Translations under genes and position numbers: made by a program | Assembly: GCF_030053595.1 (NCBI RefSeq) | Contig: NZ_JASGBQ010000001.1 | Location: 124,001 to 188,000 of the forward strand | Direction: 5' to 3' | Source of the DNA: Fusibacillus kribbianus | GTDB taxonomy: Bacteria; Bacillota; Clostridia; Lachnospirales; Lachnospiraceae | DNA length: 64,000 nt | Shown here: positions 25,875 to 34,479 of the stretch, piece after piece | Layout of the letters: each line of letters begins with the position of its first letter | Numbering within the stretch: position 1 is the stretch's first letter | The notes under the pieces: generated by a model | Database searches by the model: none | What the model was told of the DNA's origin: nothing | Seen by the model: the letters and a program-made list of their open reading frames with translations, nothing else

Positions 25875-27704
25875 TTATTTATTAATGGATGCACGCTTTC
25901 TCATTCTGGAATCCAGAATCTTCTTTCTCAGACGCAGGTGCTCCGGAGTCACCTCCAGAAGCTCATCGGCATCGATAAAGTCCAGAGCCTGCTCCAGGCT
26001 CATGATCACAGGAGGCACCAGCTTCAGCGCATCATCGGAACCGGAGGAACGGGTATTGGTCAGATGCTTTGTCTTGCAGACATTGACCTCGATATCCTCC
26101 GTCTTGGGACTGGAGCCGACCACCATACCGGCGTAAACCTTTTCGCCGGGTCCGATAAAGAGATTTCCTCTCTCCTGTGCATTGAACAGACCGTAAGTGA
26201 CGCTTTCTCCGTCCTCAAAGGCAATGAGAGAGCCCTGGCGGCGGTACTGAATATCCCCCTTATAGGGCGCATAGCCGTCAAACAGCTGATTCATAACTCC
26301 GTTGCCCTTGGTATCCGTCAGGAAATCACCCCGGTAACCGATCAGTCCTCTGGACGGAATGGAAAATTCCATACGGGTATAGCCGGTTCCGGAAGGGGAC
26401 ATTCCCTGGAGCTCGCCCTTTCGGAGAGAAAGCTTCTGAATGACCGTACCGGAAAATTCATCGGGAACGTCAATATATACCAGCTCCATGGGCTCCAGCT
26501 TTCTGCCCTTCTCATCCTGCTTGTAAATAACCTCTGCCTTGCTTACCGCAAATTCATAGCCTTCCCGGCGCATATTCTCGATCAAAACGGAGAGATGCAG
26601 CTCGCCTCTGCCGGAAACCTTGAACCGGTCGGCATCCTCTGTCTCCTCCACCCGGAGGCTGACATCGGTGTTCAGCTCCTTAAACAGCCTGTCACGGATG
26701 TGGCGGGAGGTCACATATTTGCCCTCAGTTCCTGCAAGGGGACTGTCATTTACCATAAAATGCATGGCAATGGTGGGCTCGGAAATCTTCTGGAAAGGAA
26801 TGGGCTGCGGGTTCTCCGGAGAACACAGCGTGTCGCCGATGTGCAGATCGGCAATACCGGAAATTGCCACGATGGAGCCGATGCCGGCCTCAGCCACTTC
26901 CACCTTTTCAAGGCCGTCGAATTCATAAAGACGGCTGACCTTCACCTTCTTGAACTTGTCCGGATCATGGTGGTTCACAAGGACAACCTCCTGGTTGACC
27001 CGGATGGAGCCGTTGTCCACCTTTCCCACACCGATCCGGCCCACATATTCATTATAATCAATGGTGCTGATGAGAATCTGGGTATCTGCATCCGGATCTC
27101 CCTCAGGCGCCGGAATGTGTTCCAGTATCGTATCAAACAGCGGCTTCATATCCTTCTTTTCATCATCCAGATTTTTCACCGCATAGCCGCCCTTGGCCGA
27201 CGCAAAAATAAACGGGCAGTCAAGCTGCTCATCGGAGGCATCCAGCTCCAGAAGAAGCTCCAGTACCTCGTCGATGACCTCATCCGGTCTGGCCTCCGGT
27301 CTGTCGATCTTATTAATGCAGACGATCACAGAAAGATCCAGCTCCAGAGCTTTCTGCAGTACAAACTTTGTCTGGGGCATGGCTCCCTCAAAGGCATCCA
27401 CCACCAGGATCACACCGTTGACCATCTTGAGGACACGCTCCACCTCGCCGCCGAAATCGGCATGGCCGGGGGTGTCAATGATGTTGATCTTCGTTCCTTT
27501 ATAGGTGACCGCCGTATTCTTGGACAGGATCGTGATGCCTCTCTCCCGCTCAATGTCGTTGGAGTCCATGACACGCTCCACAACCTCCTGATTTGCCCGG
27601 AATACGCCGCTCTGTTTTAAAAGCTCGTCCACCAGCGTAGTCTTGCCATGATCGACATGGGCAATGATTGCAATGTTTCTTACATCTTCTCTGGTTGTCT
27701 TCAT
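25875..27704 (-). CDS. typA: Translational GTPase TypA/BipA
   Basis: A 609-residue ribosome-associated GTPase involved in 50S maturation and stress growth. G motifs are AHVDHGKTTL, the switch I region ERERGITI, DTPGHADFGGEVERV and NKIDRPEA. EF-G-like domains II, III and V follow, then the BipA-specific C-terminal domain (ERGNLFIGPGEKVYAGMVVG, LTNTRSSGSD). The start at 27704 gives the usual MKTTREDVRNIAIIAH; an in-frame ATG further upstream lacks a ribosome-binding site. Confidence 0.96.
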   Translation of the reverse strand: MKTTREDVRNIAIIAHVDHGKTTLVDELLKQSGVFRANQEVVERVMDSNDIERERGITILSKNTAVTYKGTKINIIDTPGHADFGGEVERVLKMVNGVILVVDAFEGAMPQTKFVLQKALELDLSVIVCINKIDRPEARPDEVIDEVLELLLELDASDEQLDCPFIFASAKGGYAVKNLDDEKKDMKPLFDTILEHIPAPEGDPDADTQILISTIDYNEYVGRIGVGKVDNGSIRVNQEVVLVNHHDPDKFKKVKVSRLYEFDGLEKVEVAEAGIGSIVAISGIADLHIGDTLCSPENPQPIPFQKISEPTIAMHFMVNDSPLAGTEGKYVTSRHIRDRLFKELNTDVSLRVEETEDADRFKVSGRGELHLSVLIENMRREGYEFAVSKAEVIYKQDEKGRKLEPMELVYIDVPDEFSGTVIQKLSLRKGELQGMSPSGTGYTRMEFSIPSRGLIGYRGDFLTDTKGNGVMNQLFDGYAPYKGDIQYRRQGSLIAFEDGESVTYGLFNAQERGNLFIGPGEKVYAGMVVGSSPKTEDIEVNVCKTKHLTNTRSSGSDDALKLVPPVIMSLEQALDFIDADELLEVTPEHLRLRKKILDSRMRKRASINK

Positions 27705-27774
27705 GCTTTTTCCTGCTTTCTCTTCTTCTCTGTCATTCATTTGCAGAACATTCACTGCATTTTCACATTTCCCT

Positions 27775-27804
27775 ATATTAGCACACTCCTGCCGGTGTTT
27801 GCAA
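27775..27804 (-). promoter_or_regulatory. typA promoter
   Basis: Minus-strand TTGCAA and TAATAT separated by 18 bases, about 65 bases before the typA ATG. Confidence 0.65.
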
Positions 27805-27821
27805 GCAGATTTTGCACGCAG

Positions 27822-27871
27822 AAAGGAGCCCCCTCTCCACAGATTTCCATTATCCGCAAAGAAGGTGCTCC
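27822..27871 (-). terminator. Probable terminator after mscS
   Basis: On the minus strand GGAGCACC...TTCT pairs with AGA...GGGGGCTCC and TTTCT follows. The stem has a mismatch and the loop is long, so termination may be partial. Confidence 0.5.
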
Positions 27872-27878
27872 CTCCCTG

Positions 27879-28772
27879 TTATTCCTGACGGATATGCACA
27901 TCCAGCTGGCCGTAGGGGATCTCCACCCCCGCCTCGTCAAAGGCCAGCTTGATCTGCTCCGTCAGATTCCATTTACATTTCCAGTAATCCGGAGTTTTCA
28001 CCCAAAGACGGCAGCCCAGGGTCACCGCGCTGTCATCCAGGCTGGAGACAAACACAAAATGCTCCTTCTCGTGAAGCACAAGGGGCTCCTCCTCCATGAG
28101 CGTTTTCAGGATCTCCTTGGCCTTTTTCAGATCTGCTTCGTAAGAGATCCCCACCTTCAGTTCCAGAAACCGCTGCTCCTGAGCGGTCACATTTGTCATG
28201 CTGCTGTTGGCCAGCGTTCCGTTGGGGATCACCACCATGCGGTTGTCCAGAGTCACGATCTCTGTATAAACGAGTCCGATACTCTTGACCGTACCTTCAT
28301 TTTTGTGGCTGTCCTCAATGATATAATCTCCCACCTTAAAGGGCTTCATCATAAGGATCAGAAGACCTCCGGCGAAATTCGCCAGACTTCCCTGCAGAGC
28401 AAGGCCAAGCGCCACCGTAACCGAGCTTGCCACTGTGGCAAACGCCGTAGGCTGCACCCCTGCAATGCCCAGGATCACAATAGCCAGGAAAACATAACCG
28501 ACAGCCCGCACCAGGTATTTGACGAACTTTCTCACGGTGATCTCCGCCCCGGCCCGTTCCATGGACCGCTCGGTCAGTCTGGTGAGTATCCGGATCAGCT
28601 TTCTGCCGATCAAAAACAGCAAAAGTGCAGTTAAAGCCTTGATGCCAAAGACCAGCGCTTTCACCGGAAGGCCGTCCAGGAACTCCTGAAACTGGCTCTG
28701 GTAGGTGCTCTGTATCTGCTTCACCGCCTCCGCCACATCGGCAACAGTCTCCTCCTCATGCAACATCAACAT
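27879..28772 (-). CDS. mscS: Small-conductance mechanosensitive channel (MscS family)
   Basis: A 297-residue channel protein. Three hydrophobic segments fall between about residues 40 and 140; the pore helix is glycine/alanine rich (SSVTVALGLALQGSLANFAGG) and is followed by the family beta domain FKVGDYIIEDSHKNEGTVKSIG. It opens under membrane tension to release solutes. About 40 residues before TM1 are predicted cytoplasmic or external and look amphipathic. The ATG is 3 bases from the glgB stop, so the two genes are co-transcribed. Confidence 0.93.
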   Translation of the reverse strand: MLMLHEEETVADVAEAVKQIQSTYQSQFQEFLDGLPVKALVFGIKALTALLLFLIGRKLIRILTRLTERSMERAGAEITVRKFVKYLVRAVGYVFLAIVILGIAGVQPTAFATVASSVTVALGLALQGSLANFAGGLLILMMKPFKVGDYIIEDSHKNEGTVKSIGLVYTEIVTLDNRMVVIPNGTLANSSMTNVTAQEQRFLELKVGISYEADLKKAKEILKTLMEEEPLVLHEKEHFVFVSSLDDSAVTLGCRLWVKTPDYWKCKWNLTEQIKLAFDEAGVEIPYGQLDVHIRQE

Positions 28773-28775
28773 AGG

Positions 28776-31202
28776 TTACGATTCCTCCATCATTGCTTTT
28801 CTGACTTTTTCCACTCCGGCCGTCTTTCCCCTGGATTTTTTTGCCCGGGGTTTTTTCTTTGCGGCTGCATTTCCCTTTACCTTTTCCAGAACCGGAATGT
28901 ATTTGAACACCTGGATGCCGAGGGGCGCCACCCGCATGATGATCGAATTCTCCCGCTCATCGCACTCTGCCGCCCTGGACTGCTTCACCCTGGGATTCAC
29001 GAAGCCCGTGCCGCCGTAAGCTTCCGCGTCACTGTTTAAGATCTCTTTATACTTGCCCGGGAAGGGAACGCCCACCTGATATTCCTCATGGGCCACCGGA
29101 ACAAAGTTGCAGACCACAAGAAGGGTATCCTCCGGCTTCTCTCCCTTTCTCAAAAATACAGCAATGTTTTCTTTTGCATTGGTACAATCGATCCACTCAA
29201 AGCCCTCCGGCTCATCATCCAGCGCCCAGAGTGCAGGACTTTCCAGATAAAGCCGGTTGAGATCCTTCACATAATTCTGAAGCTCCTTATGGATCTTATA
29301 CTCCAGCAGATACCACTGCAGTCCTTCCTTTTCGTTCCACTCATCCATCTGGCCGAATTCCTGCCCCATGAACAGAAGCTTTCTGCCCGGATGGAGCATC
29401 ATAAAGCCGTAGGCAGCCCGGACATTGGCAAATTTAAGCTCAAAGGTTTCTCCCGGCATCTTGCCTACCATGGAGCCCTTGCCGTGAACGACCTCGTCGT
29501 GGGACAGCACCAGGATAAACCGTTCGCTGTAGGCATAGATCATGCTGAAGGTCATTTCCCCATAATGATAGGTCCGATACAGCGGGTCGCACTGCATATA
29601 GCCCAGGAAGTCATTCATCCATCCCATATTCCATTTGTAATCGAAGCCGACGGCACCGTCCTCCACGTTTCCGGTGATTCTGGGCCATGCGGTGGACTCC
29701 TCTGCGATGAGCACAGTGGGAACCGCCTTCTTCTTGAAAATAGAATTCAGATGGCGAAGCATCTCCAGCGCTTCCAGATTCTCATTGCCGCCGTACATGT
29801 TGGGGATCCATTCCCCGTCGTTCTTTCCGTAATCCAGATAGAGCATGGAAGCCACTGCATCCATGCGGATACCGTCGGCATGGAATTCCTTCGCCCAGTA
29901 AAGAGCATTGGCAATGAGGAAATTGGACACCTGCGGTCTTCCGTAATTGAAGATCAGAGTCCCCCAGTGGGGATGGGCTCCCTGTCTGGGATCCCGGTGC
30001 TCATAAAGGCCTGTCCCGTCAAAGTTTGCCAGGCCGAAGGTATCTCTCGGGAAGTGGGCGGGCACCCAGTCAAGGATCACGCCGATTCCTGCCTGATGCA
30101 TGGTATCCATGAAAAAGCGGAAATCATCCGGTGTGCCGTAGCGGCTGGTGGGAGCATAATAACCGGTCACCTGATAGCCCCAGGATTCATCCAGCGGATG
30201 CTCCATCACAGGCATCAGCTCCACATGGGTATATCCCATCTCTTTTGCGTAAGCCGCCAGCTGAGGCGCAATCTCCCGGTAGCTGCAGAAAGGATTCTTA
30301 AGCTCCTTCTGTCCGCCTTCTTTGCTTTCCTCGTTTGCTTCCCCTTCTGTCCCGGCTGCGTCCTCTTTGTTCTCAGCAGCGGCCTCTTCCTGCTCCGCTT
30401 CCGGACGCTTCCAGGAGCCGAGATGGACCTCGTAAATATTCATGGGTCCTCCGGTCAGAGCGCCGTCTGCAAGCTGCTTTTGTTTTTCTGCCATCCAGGC
30501 TTCATCGTTCCAGACATACTGCCCCAGGTCGAACACGACCGAGGCCGTCGCCGGACGGAGCTCTGCATAGCTTCCATAGGGGTCTGCCTTCAGGCAGGTA
30601 TTTCCCCCTTTGAATTTCACTTCATACTTATATAATTCTCCGCAGGAAAGCTCCGGAATAAAAAGCTCGTAGATCCCGGAATCTCCCAGCCTCTGCATCT
30701 GATGACGCCTGCCGTCCCAGAGATTGAAATCGCCGACTACGCTGACCCGAATGGCATTGGGCGCCCATACGGCAAAGACCACTCCGGGCACTCCGTTCAG
30801 AACGGTGGGATGCGCTCCCAGCTTTTCATAAATCTCATAATGGATCCCGGCTGCAAACCGTTTAAAATCCGATTCCGTAAAGGTCGACGGGAACCGGTAA
30901 GGATCCTCCAGCCTCTGCTTCACGCCGTTGTCCCAGGTCACATCCAGTACATAGTCCGGCAGCTTTTTCCCCGGAACCAGCGCAGCGAAAAAGCCCTCCT
31001 CGTCCACCTGTTCCATATCATATGTTTTTCCTGTTCCATTCAAGACCACCGTAACCGCCTCAGCTGTGGGCAGAAACGTCTGGATCAGAACCCCATCATC
31101 TGTCATATGCGGGCCGAGTATCGCCGCCGGCTCCTGACATTCAGAATACACGACAGCCTCAATCTCCGGCCAGTCCATCAATCGATATAAAATTTCGTTC
31201 AT
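28776..31202 (-). CDS. glgB: 1,4-alpha-glucan branching enzyme
   Basis: An 808-residue GH13 branching enzyme that makes alpha-1,6 branches in glycogen. It has an N-terminal CBM48 (about 110-210), a catalytic barrel with the nucleophile Asp in GIRMDAVASMLYLDYG, the acid Glu in LIAEESTAWP and LSHDEVVHGKGSM, and a C-terminal all-beta domain. Two parts are unusual: an acidic Ala/Glu-rich insert of roughly 35-40 residues (about 270-307) between the CBM48 and the barrel, and a Lys/Arg/Ala-rich tail of 35 residues at the C-terminus. GGAGG lies 8 bases before the chosen ATG. No other glycogen genes are adjacent. Confidence 0.94.
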   Translation of the reverse strand: MNEILYRLMDWPEIEAVVYSECQEPAAILGPHMTDDGVLIQTFLPTAEAVTVVLNGTGKTYDMEQVDEEGFFAALVPGKKLPDYVLDVTWDNGVKQRLEDPYRFPSTFTESDFKRFAAGIHYEIYEKLGAHPTVLNGVPGVVFAVWAPNAIRVSVVGDFNLWDGRRHQMQRLGDSGIYELFIPELSCGELYKYEVKFKGGNTCLKADPYGSYAELRPATASVVFDLGQYVWNDEAWMAEKQKQLADGALTGGPMNIYEVHLGSWKRPEAEQEEAAAENKEDAAGTEGEANEESKEGGQKELKNPFCSYREIAPQLAAYAKEMGYTHVELMPVMEHPLDESWGYQVTGYYAPTSRYGTPDDFRFFMDTMHQAGIGVILDWVPAHFPRDTFGLANFDGTGLYEHRDPRQGAHPHWGTLIFNYGRPQVSNFLIANALYWAKEFHADGIRMDAVASMLYLDYGKNDGEWIPNMYGGNENLEALEMLRHLNSIFKKKAVPTVLIAEESTAWPRITGNVEDGAVGFDYKWNMGWMNDFLGYMQCDPLYRTYHYGEMTFSMIYAYSERFILVLSHDEVVHGKGSMVGKMPGETFELKFANVRAAYGFMMLHPGRKLLFMGQEFGQMDEWNEKEGLQWYLLEYKIHKELQNYVKDLNRLYLESPALWALDDEPEGFEWIDCTNAKENIAVFLRKGEKPEDTLLVVCNFVPVAHEEYQVGVPFPGKYKEILNSDAEAYGGTGFVNPRVKQSRAAECDERENSIIMRVAPLGIQVFKYIPVLEKVKGNAAAKKKPRAKKSRGKTAGVEKVRKAMMEES

Positions 31203-31222
31203 CGGCACATCCTCCTTGTTTT

Positions 31223-31251
31223 CATTTTACCATCTGGCCCCCTTCTGTACA
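31223..31251 (-). promoter_or_regulatory. glgB-mscS promoter
   Basis: Minus-strand TTGTAC and TAAAAT separated by 17 bases, right before the glgB ribosome-binding site. A GGCCC...GGGCC stem overlaps the -35 region. Confidence 0.6.
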
Positions 31252-31344
31252 AGGGCCGGGAAAGAAAAAAATAGGAAAGAGAACATTGGGAAAATACCGC
31301 CAACGGAGCCTGTGAAATCCCGCTGGATTTGAGTATATAGACAA

Positions 31345-31387
31345 TCCCGGCGGTAATGGGACACCGAAGTATCCCAAACCGCCGGGA
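31345..31387 (-). terminator. Long hairpin between the diguanylate cyclase gene and glgB
   Basis: TCCCGGCGGT/ACCGCCGGGA plus an inner TGGGA/TCCCA form a 15-bp two-part stem 23 bases after the cyclase stop. The following minus-strand sequence TTGTCTATAT is only weakly U-rich. I read it as the cyclase terminator; another structured RNA role is possible. Confidence 0.55.
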
Positions 31388-31409
31388 ACAAGAGTTATTT
31401 ACAAGACTG

Positions 31410-32246
31410 TCATTTTATCTGAACACTGTTCTTTTCATGCTTTGCGACATACAGTAGCCGGTCCGCTTCCAACAGAGCGTCTTCGCTGCCCTCATCCATA
31501 CAGTATACCCCGCCGATGCTGACGGAAAGCCGGGCATCGGGATGATCCGGCAGGCGAAGCCGTTCCACCGCAGACCGGATCACCTCCAGTCTCATAGCAA
31601 ACACTTCCTTCGGAATATTCCAGAACACCACCACAAACTCATCTCCGCCGTAACGCACCACCGCATCGGTCCCCCGTACGCAGGAAAGGATGGTATCCAC
31701 CACCATGCGAAGCACCGCGTCTCCTGTCTGATGTCCGTAAGTATCATTGATCTTCTTGAAATCATCCATGTCCAGCATGGCAATGGCATCGTAATCCAGA
31801 CCGCGCAGCTGCTCCTCATAGTATCTTCGGTTATAGGCCCGTGTCAGCGAGTCCATATAAAGCCGTTCGTTGAAATTGGCAAGGGTCTCTGTCAGCTCCT
31901 GTTTATCCATCTTCCCCAGTATGGTGTCATCCATGATCTTCGACAGCAGTTCCAGCACATACGGTGTGCCGTCCACCTCCATATACATGCCGATGACATA
32001 ATAGACCTCCTGGCCGATGAATTCAAATTTCATCACCTTGCCTTTTTTCAAAAGGGCTTTCGCAGAGATACAGTTGGCGCAGCGCCTTTCCCTGTTCCAA
32101 TAAGCATAGCATTGATAGGGAGCCGATACCGGATTTCCCTCCTCATCAAAGGTTATCTGTGCTGTCACATCCGCGTCGACCAGACGCACCACATCAAACA
32201 CTGTTTTCAGCTGATCCATCAACACAACAATTTCTTTTCTGGTCAT
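31410..32246 (-). CDS. GGDEF-domain diguanylate cyclase
   Basis: A 278-residue cytoplasmic protein. The C-terminal GGDEF domain (about 120-278) has LTRAYNRRYYEE, the active-site RYGGDEF and, five residues before it, RGTD, a canonical RxxD inhibitory site for product feedback. It should make c-di-GMP from two GTP. The N-terminal about 110 residues look PAS-like and include Cys residues in RRCANCIS and PYQCYAYW, which may bind a metal or sense redox. No membrane segments are seen. It has its own promoter and is divergent from the tRNA gene. An effector is not in the window. Confidence 0.9.
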   Translation of the reverse strand: MTRKEIVVLMDQLKTVFDVVRLVDADVTAQITFDEEGNPVSAPYQCYAYWNRERRCANCISAKALLKKGKVMKFEFIGQEVYYVIGMYMEVDGTPYVLELLSKIMDDTILGKMDKQELTETLANFNERLYMDSLTRAYNRRYYEEQLRGLDYDAIAMLDMDDFKKINDTYGHQTGDAVLRMVVDTILSCVRGTDAVVRYGGDEFVVVFWNIPKEVFAMRLEVIRSAVERLRLPDHPDARLSVSIGGVYCMDEGSEDALLEADRLLYVAKHEKNSVQIK

Positions 32247-32311
32247 GCCTTCTCACCTTCCACATGAAGCTTCTTATTTTCCGTCCTTTGTTGATTCCCT
32301 TTGTTTCATCC

Positions 32312-32340
32312 AGTATACTGTTTTTTATTGGAAAACACAA
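32312..32340 (-). promoter_or_regulatory. Promoter of the diguanylate cyclase gene
   Basis: Minus-strand TTGTGT and TATACT separated by 17 bases. It lies back-to-back with the tRNA promoter. Confidence 0.5.
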
Positions 32341-32352
32341 CCTTTTTAGTGC

Positions 32353-32381
32353 TTGCTTTTTTGTCTGTTTTCCGCTATACT
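32353..32381 (+). promoter_or_regulatory. tRNA-Val promoter
   Basis: TTGCTT and TATACT separated by 17 bases, ending 9 bases before the mature tRNA 5' end. Confidence 0.7.
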
Positions 32382-32390
32382 CTTAGTAAC

Positions 32391-32463
32391 GGAGACATAG
32401 CTCAGCTGGGAGAGCGTCTGCTTGACGTGTAGAAGGTCGCAGGTTCGAGCCCTGTTGTCTCCA
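32391..32463 (+). tRNA. tRNA-Val (anticodon GAC)
   Basis: A 73-base cloverleaf: acceptor GGAGACA/TGTCTCC, D-arm GCTC-AGCTGGGA-GAGC, anticodon stem TCTGC/GTAGA with loop TTGACGT (anticodon GAC at 32424-32426), a 5-base variable loop, T-arm GCAGG-TTCGAGC-CCTGT and discriminator A. A35, C36 and A73 fit valine identity. The CCA end is not encoded. It is a single-gene unit with its own promoter and terminator. Confidence 0.96.
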
Positions 32464-32474
32464 GGATGGAAAAG

Positions 32475-32524
32475 CCCCTGATATTGTCCGGATCACCGAA
32501 GGATCTGACAGAATCAGGGGTTTT
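32475..32524. terminator. Bidirectional terminator after tRNA-Val and the siroheme reductase gene
   Basis: CCCCTGAT and ATCAGGGG form the stem. TTTTCTG follows on the plus strand and CTTTTCC on the minus strand, so it can end both converging transcripts. Confidence 0.8.
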
Positions 32525-32527
32525 CTG

Positions 32528-33412
32528 TTATCCGATCAGCTCTTTCTCCACATTTTCAAAGCCGAGCCGGTCGATGGTCTCTGCAAAACGCTCGCCTGGA
32601 TTTCCCTTATCACGGAAAAGAAGCATCGCTTTTTCCATCACATCCAGAGCTTCCTCTTTGCTGGTGAACACCTTGCCCAGCGCCCTGCCGTGAGAAATCT
32701 TCTTTCCCCATCTGCCGCCGATATAAATCTTATAACCACGCACGCCTTCCGTCGTTGCGCCAAAATAGCACTTGTCCCTGCACCGTCCGCAATGGATACA
32801 GGCTTCCTCATCGATCTTCAGCTTTCCGTCCACCACTTCACAGGCCTTTACCGGACATACTGCTGCCACAGCACACTTTTTACAGCCCTTGCACTTCTCT
32901 TCATCAAACGCAGGGACGCACTGACCGATGATTCCCACGTCATTCAGATTTGGCTTTACACAGTTGTTGGGGCATCCGCCCACAGCGATCTTGAATTTGT
33001 GAGGAAGCTTCACATCGCCATAGCCCTCAAAGAACCGGTGATGGATCTCCTCCGAAAGGGCGAAGGTATCGATGAGTCCGTACTGGCAGGTGGTTCCCTT
33101 GCAGGATACGACAGGGCGAACCTTTGCTCCCGTACCGCCGGTCACCAGTCCCTCCCGTGCTATATAAGCACGAAACTCTTCGATTTTTTCATAGGGGATT
33201 CCCTGGACCTCCACGGTCATACGGGTAGTAAAGGTCACATTACCATTGCCGAATTTTTCCGCCGCCTCGGCGATGCATTTCGTCTGAGCCGCAGTAATTT
33301 TTCCATTGACCGTGATCACACGGCCTGAAAAATCATCGGTACCCTTATTGCTCAGAAACCCCAGCGCCTTCACTCGTCTCTCATCTTCTTTACTGACTGT
33401 CAGACAAGCCAT
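32528..33412 (-). CDS. Siroheme/4Fe-4S sulfite reductase-like protein with ferredoxin domain (AsrC/DsrA-type)
   Basis: A 294-residue protein. The N-terminal part is a nitrite/sulfite reductase ferredoxin-like half domain. The siroheme-4Fe-4S ligands are seen as CKGTTC (C-x4-C) and GGCPNNC, followed by an inserted double 4Fe-4S ferredoxin domain (CKGCKKCAVAAVC and CIHCGRCRDKC). This order matches anaerobic sulfite reductase subunit C and relatives. It probably reduces sulfite or nitrite in the cytoplasm. The ATG at 33412 follows AGGAGG. Partner subunits AsrA/AsrB are not adjacent; the upstream gene is a ketopantoate reductase homologue 16 bases away, so the two share a transcript. Confidence 0.88.
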   Translation of the reverse strand: MACLTVSKEDERRVKALGFLSNKGTDDFSGRVITVNGKITAAQTKCIAEAAEKFGNGNVTFTTRMTVEVQGIPYEKIEEFRAYIAREGLVTGGTGAKVRPVVSCKGTTCQYGLIDTFALSEEIHHRFFEGYGDVKLPHKFKIAVGGCPNNCVKPNLNDVGIIGQCVPAFDEEKCKGCKKCAVAAVCPVKACEVVDGKLKIDEEACIHCGRCRDKCYFGATTEGVRGYKIYIGGRWGKKISHGRALGKVFTSKEEALDVMEKAMLLFRDKGNPGERFAETIDRLGFENVEKELIG

Positions 33413-33428
33413 TTTTCTCCTCCTGTTT

Positions 33429-34367
33429 TCATCGGGGATCAAATTCCCCGGTATTTTTTTCCTCGTACACGCGGATGCCATGATAAAACACGTAACAAAG
33501 AGGTGTCGGAATCCCCAGCTTCTTTCCCAGCCGCACTACGGTGCCGGCAAAAAGCTCCACCTCGGTCTTCTTTTTCGCTTCCAGATCCTGGAGGGTCGAA
33601 GGCTTATTCCCATAAGGAATGTTCTTCACAGTCTTTTCCTGAGCCTCGATATCCTGTTCACTCAGGTCAACCCCCAGCCGATTGGCAATGGCCATGACCT
33701 CCCGCATAGCTGCCCGGCGCAGCTCGTTGGCAGAATCGCTGGTGCGGAAGGCTCCGAAAGGGATTCCCAGAAGAGCGCAGGTCATATTTTCTCCCACGTT
33801 GCACATGAACTTGAACCAGATCCCCCGCTTCATATCCTCATCGATCACGTAAGGAATACCGCAGGCCTCAAAAAAGTCCCGCACCATCTGTGTCCTTGCG
33901 GTCAGCGTCTCGTTTTTCGCCTCGCCGAAGTGCACGGTTCCCCAGTTGGGGTCAAAATCGGCCACCCCATCCTTCATCACAATGGACATCCGCATATAGG
34001 AATAGAGCACATGATCCCAGCCATAGGCGGCGGCCACCTTCTCCTCACTTTCGATACCGTTCATCACACAGAGGATCTGTGTATGCTCTCCGACCAAGTT
34101 CCGGATATCCTCGATCGCCTGCAAAAGTCCCATATCCTTCATGGCCATAATGATCAGATCTGCCTTTGGCCCTTCCTCCTCCGGTGTCCGGACAGAAAAC
34201 TTATAATTCACGCCGTTGATGGTGACACCCTTCGTCTCCAGACGTTCCTTTCTTGCCCCCGACGCCACCACCCGAAAATGATCCCGGCCGAGTTTTGCCT
34301 CCATCCTCGGTGCAAAGAAGGAGCCCATGGCCCCCAGACCGATCAGAGCCGCATACCGTATCTCCAT
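33429..34367 (-). CDS. Ketopantoate reductase family protein (PanE/ApbA)
   Basis: A 312-residue NADP-dependent reductase. The N-terminal Rossmann loop is ALIGLGAMGSFFA and the family's substrate region has VMNGIESEEKV and KFMCNVGENMTCALLG, with the catalytic Lys probably in RGIWFKFMCN. PanE makes pantoate for coenzyme A, but this broad family contains other 2-oxo acid reductases. The start follows GGAGG by 6 bases. Its co-transcription with a siroheme reductase is unusual, and I see no other pantothenate gene nearby. Confidence 0.85.
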   Translation of the reverse strand: MEIRYAALIGLGAMGSFFAPRMEAKLGRDHFRVVASGARKERLETKGVTINGVNYKFSVRTPEEEGPKADLIIMAMKDMGLLQAIEDIRNLVGEHTQILCVMNGIESEEKVAAAYGWDHVLYSYMRMSIVMKDGVADFDPNWGTVHFGEAKNETLTARTQMVRDFFEACGIPYVIDEDMKRGIWFKFMCNVGENMTCALLGIPFGAFRTSDSANELRRAAMREVMAIANRLGVDLSEQDIEAQEKTVKNIPYGNKPSTLQDLEAKKKTEVELFAGTVVRLGKKLGIPTPLCYVFYHGIRVYEEKNTGEFDPR

Positions 34368-34410
34368 ATCCTGCCTCCATTTGTACTGTAATTTCTTTCG
34401 CACACAATTA

Positions 34411-34439
34411 ATCATACCCTTTTCACTTATTCATTTCAA
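34411..34439 (-). promoter_or_regulatory. Promoter of the panE-like/siroheme reductase pair
   Basis: Minus-strand TTGAAA and TATGAT separated by 17 bases, about 45 bases before the ATG. Confidence 0.7.
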
Positions 34440-34479
34440 GCATAAATTGAGAAGCATAAAAACGAACTGTCCGGTTTCG

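Noticed and set aside
25938-27620. Plus-strand open frame opposite typA
   Set aside because: Antisense shadow of a strongly conserved GTPase gene.
31260-31410. Possible c-di-GMP or other riboswitch before glgB
   Set aside because: Only a long hairpin is present. I could not match it to a known riboswitch core, and its place just after the cyclase gene favours a terminator.
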